Shown here: piece by piece, positions 9,815 to 17,159 of the stretch | Layout: every line of letters begins with the position of its first letter | Position numbering within the stretch: position 1 is the first letter of the stretch | Origin: Anaerotignum propionicum | GTDB taxonomy: Bacteria > Bacillota > Clostridia > Lachnospirales > Anaerotignaceae | Direction of reading: 5' to 3' | NCBI RefSeq assembly: GCF_024461735.1 | Contig: NZ_JANGAD010000008.1 | Coordinates: 108,571-172,570 of the forward strand | Length of the DNA stretch: 64,000 nt | Translations under genes and position numbers: made by a program | The notes under the pieces: model-generated | Databases searched by the model: none | Seen by the model: only the letters and a program-made list of their open reading frames with translations | Told to the model about the DNA's origin: nothing

Positions 9815-11062
9815 TTAACGGATTACGGAAAGAACCATCTTCTCTTTTGCAAAAGCCTTGCTTAAAAGCTGCTCAGCTTCATTCTTTTGCACAGTTTTTA
9901 AATAACGAAACACTTGTCCTGCCGAGCAGTCTGCCATGGCCCACTCAATCTGCCCCATTACCATGCCTGATACCGACTGATTTCGACGGATAAAGCGTCC
10001 TATTTGTTTTTTGCAAATTCTACGGAAATCCTCTTCACCAATTCCCTCTTGACAAAGGGTCTCCAGATGTTGTAAAAGAAGCTCGCTCACTTCTTTTCCC
10101 CTTTCTCCCACGCCGGAAAAAGCACAAAAGGCATACTCTTCACCGTTAAAATACGCATTCCCCAGCGGCTCATCCAAATATTTTTTATAATAAGCCTCCT
10201 GATAAAAAGCACTGCTTTCACCGGCTAAAATCTCCAACAAAATACTCATTAAAATCCGCTGTTTTATGGGTTCCTTCTCTACCGGTGTCATTTTAAAGCC
10301 AATCTGAAAAATTGGTCTAGTAATGCCCAGCTTTCCTTCTACATAGCTTTCTTTTACATTCTCCGGCTCTCTCTCAAATAGAGGTTTCTCCCCCGGCTTT
10401 TTCTTTTTCATCATACCCGCAGCTTCAACAATTTTTTGTACTCGAATATCTCCAGCACAAATCAAACTAAAACGTTCCGGCGTATACATACAATCATATG
10501 CCTGTTGTAACACTTTATAATTGATTTTCTCCATTGCTTTCGCATCTCCCGCAATGGGGATGCGAATGGGATGATGGTGATACATCGCCTGCAAAAGCTG
10601 ATAATATACACGCCAATCCGGATTATCGTCATACATGGTAATCTCACTTTGTATAATACTCTTTTCCTGTTCTGTTTCTTCTTCTAAAAAATAAGGGTTT
10701 TGGACAAAGCTGAGTAACAACCTCAAGTTTTCAAAAAAATTCTCCTGACAACTAAAATAATATACTGTTTTCTCAGCATCGGTAAAAGCATTGGCAGAAG
10801 CACCCTGTTTGCTAAAGGTTGCAAAAGCATCTCCCCATTTTTGTCGGAACAACCTATGCTCAATAAAATGTGCCGTTCCTTCTGGAAAGTGCAGAGGTTT
10901 TTCCTGATTCTGCGCATCGCAGGCTAAAAAATTGGAACCTGCTTTCACCACAATGGCGGCCATCTTCTCTTCATAATCAGGCATAGGAAAAAAATAGCAG
11001 TCCATTCCAGAGGATGTTTTTGTCCAAACTGTTCCGTTTTTATCAGTATCATTTTCCCTCAT
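9815..11062 (-). CDS. yfmH: M16 zinc peptidase, YfmH-like
   Basis: Member of the M16 (pitrilysin-like) family, 415 residues. The inverted zinc motif HxxEH is intact as HFIEH (His65, Glu68, His69), with a downstream glutamate in the EQEKSIIQSEITMYDD region as likely third ligand. It overlaps the upstream M16 gene by 14 bp, and the partner lacks HxxEH. This active/inactive pairing matches B. subtilis YfmH/YfmF, which have been linked to 5-aminopentanol modification of elongation factor P. No efp gene lies in this window, so the EF-P role rests on family knowledge only. Confidence 0.87.
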   Translation of the reverse strand: MRENDTDKNGTVWTKTSSGMDCYFFPMPDYEEKMAAIVVKAGSNFLACDAQNQEKPLHFPEGTAHFIEHRLFRQKWGDAFATFSKQGASANAFTDAEKTVYYFSCQENFFENLRLLLSFVQNPYFLEEETEQEKSIIQSEITMYDDNPDWRVYYQLLQAMYHHHPIRIPIAGDAKAMEKINYKVLQQAYDCMYTPERFSLICAGDIRVQKIVEAAGMMKKKKPGEKPLFEREPENVKESYVEGKLGITRPIFQIGFKMTPVEKEPIKQRILMSILLEILAGESSAFYQEAYYKKYLDEPLGNAYFNGEEYAFCAFSGVGERGKEVSELLLQHLETLCQEGIGEEDFRRICKKQIGRFIRRNQSVSGMVMGQIEWAMADCSAGQVFRYLKTVQKNEAEQLLSKAFAKEKMVLSVIR

Positions 11063-12308
11063 CTTTTGCCACCTCCTGACCGCTTAACAAATAAATGGCT
11101 TTCAATACGGCTTTGTTCGCCATACGACTTACCTCTTCTGCCGTAACATTCCCAATGCGGCGCAAAAACGGTTCTAGTCCCCGCTCACCTTCACCCAAAA
11201 CCTGCTCCACCGAAAAGTCAGCCATTGCCCACGGCTGATCTGCAATGGTTCTATACTGTCTTAATAATGCAGTTTTTGCCTGCTCTAACTTTTTTTCCTC
11301 CACAATATCTTCTCCCAGCTTTTCCAACTCGTGAAGAATTCCCTTTGCAGATTTTTTAGCATCCTCAACTTTAATTCCTGTCTGCACAAACAAAAGTCCT
11401 GTTAATGGATAAGGAAAAGATTTGATGTCATAACAAAGTCCATCCCGCTCTCTTAGGTTTTGAAATAATAAAGAATCAGGATCACCACCAAATAGCTGAT
11501 TTAGTACCAGCATTGTGCCATAGCTTCTTTTGCCCCATTCTGCCTTAGTATCAAAAGCCAATACAAGCCTTGCCTGTTCCATTGGGGTATGCTCTCTAAC
11601 ATAAACAGGCTCTTGTCTAGTTGTGACTTCAACCTCCGTTAAGCTTTCCAAAGGTTCTCCACCTGAAAAAATTTTACGGAAAATTGTCAGCTTCCTTTTT
11701 TCCCCCTCATCGCCGCAAAAGAATATTTTAACTGGTGCATGCTCAACAATTTTGCAATAATAGTCATATAATGATTTTCCATCAATTTCATCCAAATCCT
11801 CTTCATAACCATCAGCAGAAATTTCAAGGGGTGTTCCTTTTGCTGCCTCCTGTAAGCATCGTCTGCGGGCATACTCTTGTTTATCATCCTTCAAAGCTGC
11901 CAATCTTTTCGCCAATATTTCTTTCCGCCGATCTACAACGGTTTCAGGAAACCCAACATGATCTACCAAAGGTTCAGAAGAAAGAGCCTTTAAAAATCCA
12001 ATTGCTTCCTCTGTTTCTACCGCCTTTGCCGTTTCCAATGAGAAAACCAATAATTGTTTATCCCCTTTTTTCACAATGAAAATATCCCACAAAGCACCAT
12101 ACATTTCTTCCGCTGCAGTGGCTATTCGGCGAGCATCAGGATAAGCCTTGCAGCCTTCTCGCAACACCTCAGCTAATAAAGCTGTTTTTGTGGCAGTTTC
12201 TCGTTTTAAAGGTAACTCAAAAAAAAGCAAAAACAGATTTGTTTTAAACTTTTTGCCATCCAACCAATAAATTCTGCATCTTGGCGTATTTCTCTCCAAG
12301 GAATACAT
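11049..12308 (-). CDS. yfmF: M16 family peptidase-like protein without zinc motif, YfmF-like
   Basis: First gene of a two-gene operon, 419 residues, with M16 fold similarity. The N-terminal region where the active partner carries HxxEH reads TALLAEVLREGCKAYPD here, so it is probably the non-catalytic half of a heterodimer. GAGGTGAT lies before the ATG. The 14-bp overlap with the active M16 gene supports co-translation and complex formation. Confidence 0.85.
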   Translation of the reverse strand: MYSLERNTPRCRIYWLDGKKFKTNLFLLFFELPLKRETATKTALLAEVLREGCKAYPDARRIATAAEEMYGALWDIFIVKKGDKQLLVFSLETAKAVETEEAIGFLKALSSEPLVDHVGFPETVVDRRKEILAKRLAALKDDKQEYARRRCLQEAAKGTPLEISADGYEEDLDEIDGKSLYDYYCKIVEHAPVKIFFCGDEGEKRKLTIFRKIFSGGEPLESLTEVEVTTRQEPVYVREHTPMEQARLVLAFDTKAEWGKRSYGTMLVLNQLFGGDPDSLLFQNLRERDGLCYDIKSFPYPLTGLLFVQTGIKVEDAKKSAKGILHELEKLGEDIVEEKKLEQAKTALLRQYRTIADQPWAMADFSVEQVLGEGERGLEPFLRRIGNVTAEEVSRMANKAVLKAIYLLSGQEVAKDEGK

Positions 12309-12545
12309 GTTATCACCTCATTTACTTCATTTTGGATTATTGTTTCCCAAAGAAGTAAAAAAAATCTATGCAAATTGTGTTTTCTTTTTCTTAAGATTTG
12401 AAACTTTGGCAAATTATTTTGCTTGCGAAAAAAACAAATTATCATGTATTTCTGTTTTGTAAAGATTCACAAAAAACTCTAAGTATGATCTACTTTGGTA
12501 AAGAAGATTTTAATCAGAAAAGGGGGAATTTATTATCTCATTTAA
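12309..12545. other. Spacer upstream of the yfmF-yfmH operon, no gene seen
   Basis: AT-rich region holding, presumably, the promoter of the M16 operon. I saw no box pair with good spacing and no recognisable leader RNA. Short ORFs here have no RBS. Confidence 0.4.
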
Positions 12546-12576
12546 AAACAAAAAAGTGTCGACTAAGCCGACACTT
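12546..12576 (-). terminator. Terminator downstream of the diguanylate cyclase
   Basis: On the minus strand AAGTGTCG/CGACACTT forms an 8-bp stem followed by TTTTTGTTTTT. It lies about 135 bp after the cyclase stop codon. Confidence 0.75.
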
Positions 12577-12711
12577 CTGCTTCATTACAACCAGATATAA
12601 CATGTTACGCAAGGATTTTTTACGCCAGTCATCCTAAAATATTTACATTGGCTTTAGGAATCTAGCTTCAATTTTTAATGCAATTTGAACCACAAATATT
12701 GATCTTTCATT

Positions 12712-14409
12712 TCAGGAAATCTCCTGAGAGGTTCTTTTGTTTAACTTCTTCTGATAATATTGAATTTTATTTTTATACATTATTTGGTCTGCTTCCTGTA
12801 TTAAATGATGAACCATCTCTTTTGTTACCTTCACATCCTTCACCGACTGGCTTCCGCAGGAAATAGAAATAGGCCCGTGTTCAAAATTTTTCCACTTTTC
12901 TGTCGCCTTCTGCATCCTTTGTTGACATTCCTCATTGCTTAGCTCCGTTTGGGTCATCAAAACCACAAATTCGTCCCCGCCCAAGCGATACCATGCATCC
13001 TTTTCCTCTGGGAATGCTTCCTTGATGCTTTTTGCCGCCTCACATAAGAGTCTATCTCCCGCACCATGACCACTTTTATCATTTACGGGCTTAAGCCCAT
13101 TCACATCCATTAAAATTACCGTTAGATTTTTGCAAATTGTCCCTCTCTCCTCTAAGCTTTCAATGCATTTCTCTAAAGCTACTCGATTGGGCAAATGGGT
13201 TAAAACATCTCTTAAAGCCAACTCCTTGTAAACCCGATTTTCGATTTCAACCTCAACATAACATAGAACCTTCTTGGCACAAATCCAAACAATTATAATT
13301 ATAAACGACAAAACACCATATCGAAAAAATCTTGCATTGTCCAGAGGTGCAAAAAAGAAAAATCTCAACACGTCCATCATATAGAAACTTAAAAAAACAA
13401 TAATAGCGATTAAAAAGCCAGCAGTATAATAGGACTTTTCCTTTGTGTATTCCCCCATTGAAATACCAATCAAAGCAAAAATTGTGAACAATAGAAGAAT
13501 ATATGTAATAGACATCATTTGAATATATTGATATATCCCGAGAAAATTCAATATATTTTGAAGCAAAAAGTTAAGGGTAGCGGCTCCCGCCAATCGATAC
13601 AAAAATCTTTTGTATCGCACCAAAACATCACTATAAAAAATAGGTATCATAATGGGTAGAAGCATAAAAGAATTAAAAGAAAGATATGCTAATAAAATAT
13701 CATTGCCAACACATAAATGAACTACCTCGCAGTTTGCGATTGACCAAATACTGCTTAACACCATCAGTATAGAAGTATGTGCTAGTAAATCGACTTTTTC
13801 ACCACTCCCCATTTTTTCTCTCAGATACATCGCCATGCAAAGTATCGTAAAAAAAAGCATTATCCCGGAAAAAACCAAAGAGGATAGTCCAGCCCGCAAG
13901 GATTCCAACATCAAAACCGACTCCGCACCCATAAAAAAACTCGGGAGATGCAGACCCACCGTTTTCATAGGTGATTGAAACGAAACCTTGATTTCTTGAC
14001 CAGCATCCTTTTCCCCTAAATCCACAATACAAAGCACATTGGTGTTCATCTGCCGTCCCTGCTCAGGAAGTAAGCCCCGATATGAATAACGTTCTTCACC
14101 ATTAATTTTCACTTGAACATCTTGAAATCTATTTTCAAAGGCCAAAATAGTATTGTCATTTATTTTTTCTGGCAATTGCCTATAAATCTCTGCTCCGTCA
14201 GACGCCATCACAAATTCCTTGGGTAACTCTTCTATGGGATATATAACATCTCCAAGCTTCAGGTTCCATCCCTCTTTAAGCTCTGACAGCTCCCCTCGCT
14301 TCGATTGGCTCGACCCATAACGAAAAAACCCAACTGCATCAACGCATACAAAAATAAGCACCGTTATCTCTACCATATAAAGTATGTATAATAATATTTT
14401 TTTACACAT
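12712..14409 (-). CDS. Membrane-bound diguanylate cyclase (7TM-type sensor + GGDEF)
   Basis: 565-residue signalling enzyme predicted to make cyclic di-GMP. An N-terminal membrane segment (about 5-25) is followed by an extracytoplasmic beta-rich sensor (about 30-170) and a group of roughly seven membrane helices (about 180-385), the layout of 7TM-DISM proteins. The C-terminal GGDEF domain (about 395-560) has LRDVLTHLPNR at its start and an intact active-site YRLGGDEF. The product-inhibition I-site RxxD five residues upstream of GGDEF is not present (EEKD instead), so feedback inhibition may be absent. It is monocistronic. Confidence 0.9.
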   Translation of the reverse strand: MCKKILLYILYMVEITVLIFVCVDAVGFFRYGSSQSKRGELSELKEGWNLKLGDVIYPIEELPKEFVMASDGAEIYRQLPEKINDNTILAFENRFQDVQVKINGEERYSYRGLLPEQGRQMNTNVLCIVDLGEKDAGQEIKVSFQSPMKTVGLHLPSFFMGAESVLMLESLRAGLSSLVFSGIMLFFTILCMAMYLREKMGSGEKVDLLAHTSILMVLSSIWSIANCEVVHLCVGNDILLAYLSFNSFMLLPIMIPIFYSDVLVRYKRFLYRLAGAATLNFLLQNILNFLGIYQYIQMMSITYILLLFTIFALIGISMGEYTKEKSYYTAGFLIAIIVFLSFYMMDVLRFFFFAPLDNARFFRYGVLSFIIIIVWICAKKVLCYVEVEIENRVYKELALRDVLTHLPNRVALEKCIESLEERGTICKNLTVILMDVNGLKPVNDKSGHGAGDRLLCEAAKSIKEAFPEEKDAWYRLGGDEFVVLMTQTELSNEECQQRMQKATEKWKNFEHGPISISCGSQSVKDVKVTKEMVHHLIQEADQIMYKNKIQYYQKKLNKRTSQEIS

Positions 14410-14511
14410 GAGAAACTCTCCTTATCATCATACCTTCATTATATATGGTTTCCTTAAAAATTGCTTAAAAACAGGGCAAATTCCTATGAAAACATTCCTT
14501 TCTTTATCGAC

Positions 14512-14552
14512 AAAAAAACCCCAGAGAAGCCTAAGCTCCCCATAGGGTTTTC
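14512..14552 (-). terminator. Probable terminator after obgE
   Basis: On the minus strand an imperfect stem closes with AAACCC/GGGTTT and is followed by a T7 run. It lies directly after the obgE stop codon. The stem has internal mismatches. Confidence 0.55.
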
Positions 14553-14559
14553 CTCAATC

Positions 14560-15837
14560 TTATTTCCAAAATTCAAACTCTAAATCGTAAATACGAACGG
14601 TGTCACCTTGTTCAATTCCTTTTTCTTCTAAAGCTTCAATTATGCCCTTTTCCTTCAAATATTTCTGGAAGAAAGCAAAACCTTTTTCCGTTTCAATATT
14701 GGTATAGCCAATCATTTTTTCTACACCCACACCGGTTACCACAAAGTAGCCATCTTCCACCTCTTCGATGGTGAAAGGTTCAACATCCACAGCAACTTCA
14801 TCGTATTCTTCATAATCCTCTGCAAAAATAATGTCCTCAGGATAGTCCTTCAAAATCAATGCAACGGCTGACAAAAGCTCATCCAATCCTTTGTTCGTTG
14901 CCGCAGAAATGGGGTATACCTTGAAGCCTTCTTTTTCATAAGTTTCCTTCAAGCGTGCCACATTTTCTGCCGCTTCGGGAATATCTGTTTTATTGGCCGC
15001 AATTACCTGGGGACGCTTTAATAATTCAGGATTATATTCTTCCAACTCATGATTAATTTTACGAATATTCTCAACAGGATCATCCCCTTCAACACCTGCC
15101 GCATCCACAACATGGATAAAAACCTTAGTTCTTTCCACATGACGCAAAAATTCATGACCTAACCCCACACCTTCGCTGGCGCCTTCAACCAAGCCTGGAA
15201 TGTCTGCCAAAACAAAGCTATCGCCAAATCTGCCCTGTACGACACCCAAATTGGGTGAAAGGGTTGTAAAATGATAGTTTGCGATTTTTGGGTTTGCATT
15301 TGTTACCATGGAAAGCAGAGTGGATTTCCCTACATTGGGGAAACCAATCAGTCCAACATCAGCAATCAATTTTAATTCTAAAATAACGTCGTATTCCTTT
15401 GCAATACGGCCTCTTTCCGCATATCTTGGGGCCTGTCTGGTTGGGGTTGCAAAATGCTGATTCCCTTTGCCGCCTTTGCCGCCAAAAATCAGTACTTTTT
15501 CTTCCCCGGCTTTACTGATATCCGCCATTACCTTGCCGCTTTGGGCTTCACGTATAACAGTACCTACGGGCACGCGAACAGTAATGTCCTCGCCATCTTT
15601 ACCGAAGCAGTTTCTTTTTTCGCCGTCCCCACCATTTTGAGCTTTAAAAGCCCTTTTATATCGGAAATCGACTAGGGTATTCATACCCTCATCACCCACA
15701 AAAATGACACTGCCGCCTTTACCGCCGTCACCACCGTCAGGGCCGCCATGGGTAATGTATTTGGCTCTATAAAAAGAAACCATACCGTTTCCGCCGTTTC
15801 CACCTTTAATATGAATCTTGACTCTATCTACAAACAT
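14560..15837 (-). CDS. obgE: Obg family GTPase
   Basis: Essential GTPase tied to 50S ribosome assembly and stress control. 425 residues: the glycine-rich Obg fold at about 1-158 (GGNGGNGMVSFYR, GGKGGKGNQHF), the G domain with P-loop GFPNVGKST, DIPGLVEGA (G3) and ANKTD (G4), and a C-terminal OCT domain (about 350-425), as in Firmicutes orthologues. GAGGTGAAAAA precedes the ATG. It lies downstream of rplU-prp-rpmA, the usual Firmicutes order, but is separated by a strong terminator. Confidence 0.97.
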   Translation of the reverse strand: MFVDRVKIHIKGGNGGNGMVSFYRAKYITHGGPDGGDGGKGGSVIFVGDEGMNTLVDFRYKRAFKAQNGGDGEKRNCFGKDGEDITVRVPVGTVIREAQSGKVMADISKAGEEKVLIFGGKGGKGNQHFATPTRQAPRYAERGRIAKEYDVILELKLIADVGLIGFPNVGKSTLLSMVTNANPKIANYHFTTLSPNLGVVQGRFGDSFVLADIPGLVEGASEGVGLGHEFLRHVERTKVFIHVVDAAGVEGDDPVENIRKINHELEEYNPELLKRPQVIAANKTDIPEAAENVARLKETYEKEGFKVYPISAATNKGLDELLSAVALILKDYPEDIIFAEDYEEYDEVAVDVEPFTIEEVEDGYFVVTGVGVEKMIGYTNIETEKGFAFFQKYLKEKGIIEALEEKGIEQGDTVRIYDLEFEFWK

Positions 15838-16054
15838 TTTTTCACCTCTTTATGAATTACCTCAAACTATGTTTTGAATATCATTTTATTTTATAATATA
15901 TCTTTTGCTGAAATTTTACTATAATTAACCGATTAACTTCTACGAAAAGGAATTCCTGCAAAGGCAGCTCACGGTTCACTAAAATTATATTCTTCTCTTC
16001 CATTCCCTTACAAGCTTCACCTTTTTCCCAAAAAGCAATATTTTTGCTTTTCAC

Positions 16055-16085
16055 GAAAAAAGCTTCAAATGGTATCATTTGAAGC
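16055..16085 (-). terminator. Terminator of the rplU-prp-rpmA operon
   Basis: A perfect 10-bp stem GCTTCAAATG/CATTTGAAGC with a 4-nt loop and a T6 run on the minus strand, right after the rpmA stop codon. obgE therefore probably needs its own promoter in 15838-16054. Confidence 0.9.
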
Positions 16086-16096
16086 CTTCGCAATTC

Positions 16097-16387
16097 TTAT
16101 TCAGCGATTTCGATAGGATAAACAGAAACCTGTTTCTTATCTCTGCCTTTTCTTTCATACTTCACACGGCCATCAACCAAGGCAAATAAAGTGTCATTGC
16201 CACCTTTGCCAACATTTGTACCGGGGTGAATCTTTGTGCCTCTTTGTGTGTATAAGATATTACCGGCCAAAACAAACTGACCATCTGCACGTTTTGCGCC
16301 AAGTCTTTTTGCATTAGAGTCACGACCATTCTTTGTGGAACCGCCGCCCTTATGATGCGCGAAGAACTGAAGGTTTAATCTGAACAT
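16097..16387 (-). CDS. rpmA: 50S ribosomal protein L27, with cleavable N-terminal leader
   Basis: L27 of the large ribosomal subunit, 96 residues. The N-terminus reads [15 protein letters not shown], the Firmicutes form in which a leader ending in LQFF must be removed by the cysteine protease Prp to expose AHHKGG, which reaches into the peptidyl-transferase centre. Prp is encoded immediately upstream. The ATG at 16387 is preferred over the adjacent GTG at 16390 because GGAGGTG is better spaced from it. Confidence 0.97.
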   Translation of the reverse strand: MFRLNLQFFAHHKGGGSTKNGRDSNAKRLGAKRADGQFVLAGNILYTQRGTKIHPGTNVGKGGNDTLFALVDGRVKYERKGRDKKQVSVYPIEIAE

Positions 16388-16390
16388 CAC

Positions 16391-16723
16391 TTACACCTCC
16401 TTATCAATCAAAGTAAAATACCGTTTATATTCCGTTTCTATTGCTGACAAGCCCATCTCCAGCGTTTGCAGTAAAAGCTGAGTATCATGGTCTGCCATAC
16501 CCTCTAAAGGGAAAAGGACTTTGAAAAAACCGCCGTTTTTTTCATCCGCTTCACAGCGAAATGGAATTTCCGTAAATTGCTCAATGGCATTTATGGTATT
16601 CAACGTCAGTACAGATACAGCGGAACAAACAATGTCTCTGCCGCTTTTGGCGTACTCTGCATGCCCGGTTAGCTCAACTCCGCAGATTTTTCCGTCTTTA
16701 CGATAAATAATAGCTCTTATCAT
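16391..16723 (-). CDS. prp: Ribosomal-processing cysteine protease Prp
   Basis: Small cysteine protease (110 residues, formerly YsxB) that removes the L27 leader in Firmicutes. Catalytic His21 (LTGHAEYA) and Cys33 (DIVCSAVS) are both present with the family spacing. It lies between rplU and rpmA with only a few bases on each side, the conserved arrangement that couples the protease to its substrate. Confidence 0.95.
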   Translation of the reverse strand: MIRAIIYRKDGKICGVELTGHAEYAKSGRDIVCSAVSVLTLNTINAIEQFTEIPFRCEADEKNGGFFKVLFPLEGMADHDTQLLLQTLEMGLSAIETEYKRYFTLIDKEV

Positions 16724-16725
16724 AA

Positions 16726-17031
16726 TTAGATAGATTTGATCTGTAATTTTGTGAAAGGCTGTCTATGGCCTCTTTTTTTGTGAAAGCCTTTTTTGGATTT
16801 GTACTTATAAATAATAACCTTTTTCTCCTTGCCATCACCAATTACAGAAGCTGTAACAGCAGCACCGTCAACATAAGGAGCACCTACTTTAACGTCACCG
16901 TCTTTTGCTAAAACAAGAACCTTGTCGAATGTAAAATCCTGACCAGCTTCAACGCCTAACTTTTCAACTGTGATGACATCACCTTCAGATACCTTATACT
17001 GCTTACCACCTGTTTCAATAATTGCGTACAT
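16726..17031 (-). CDS. rplU: 50S ribosomal protein L21
   Basis: L21 of the large subunit, 101 residues. It opens with [14 protein letters not shown] and ends in the C-terminal signature [18 protein letters not shown]. The ATG at 17031 follows GAGGAGGTG at good spacing; the six upstream in-frame codons belong to the leader RNA. First gene of the rplU-prp-rpmA operon. Confidence 0.97.
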   Translation of the reverse strand: MYAIIETGGKQYKVSEGDVITVEKLGVEAGQDFTFDKVLVLAKDGDVKVGAPYVDGAAVTASVIGDGKEKKVIIYKYKSKKGFHKKRGHRQPFTKLQIKSI

Positions 17032-17118
17032 ATGAACACCTCCTCGCAATTTACTCGCCGAATACGGTAATCAAAGCCATTCTTTGATTTTAAAACCTCT
17101 CCGTGCGGCTGAACATAC
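17032..17118 (-). ncRNA. L21 leader (ribosomal protein leader RNA)
   Basis: The 5' leader of rplU carries the recognisable Firmicutes L21-leader pattern: AGCCGCACGGAGAGG in the 5' part and GGCGAGTAAATTGCGAGG just before the start codon. Such leaders are thought to let L21 regulate its own operon. Boundaries are approximate. Confidence 0.8.
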
Positions 17119-17124
17119 TTCATA

Positions 17125-17153
17125 ATAGTATCACAGCAAAAAAAACATGTCAA
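17125..17153 (-). promoter_or_regulatory. Sigma-A promoter of rplU-prp-rpmA
   Basis: TTGACA, 17-bp spacer, TACTAT on the minus strand. The predicted start near 17118 fits the 5' end of the L21 leader. Confidence 0.8.
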
Positions 17154-17159
17154 CAAAAA

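Noticed and set aside
15881..16093. 70-codon minus-strand ORF between obgE and rpmA
   Set aside because: It spans the rpmA terminator hairpin, has no RBS and no recognisable protein features.
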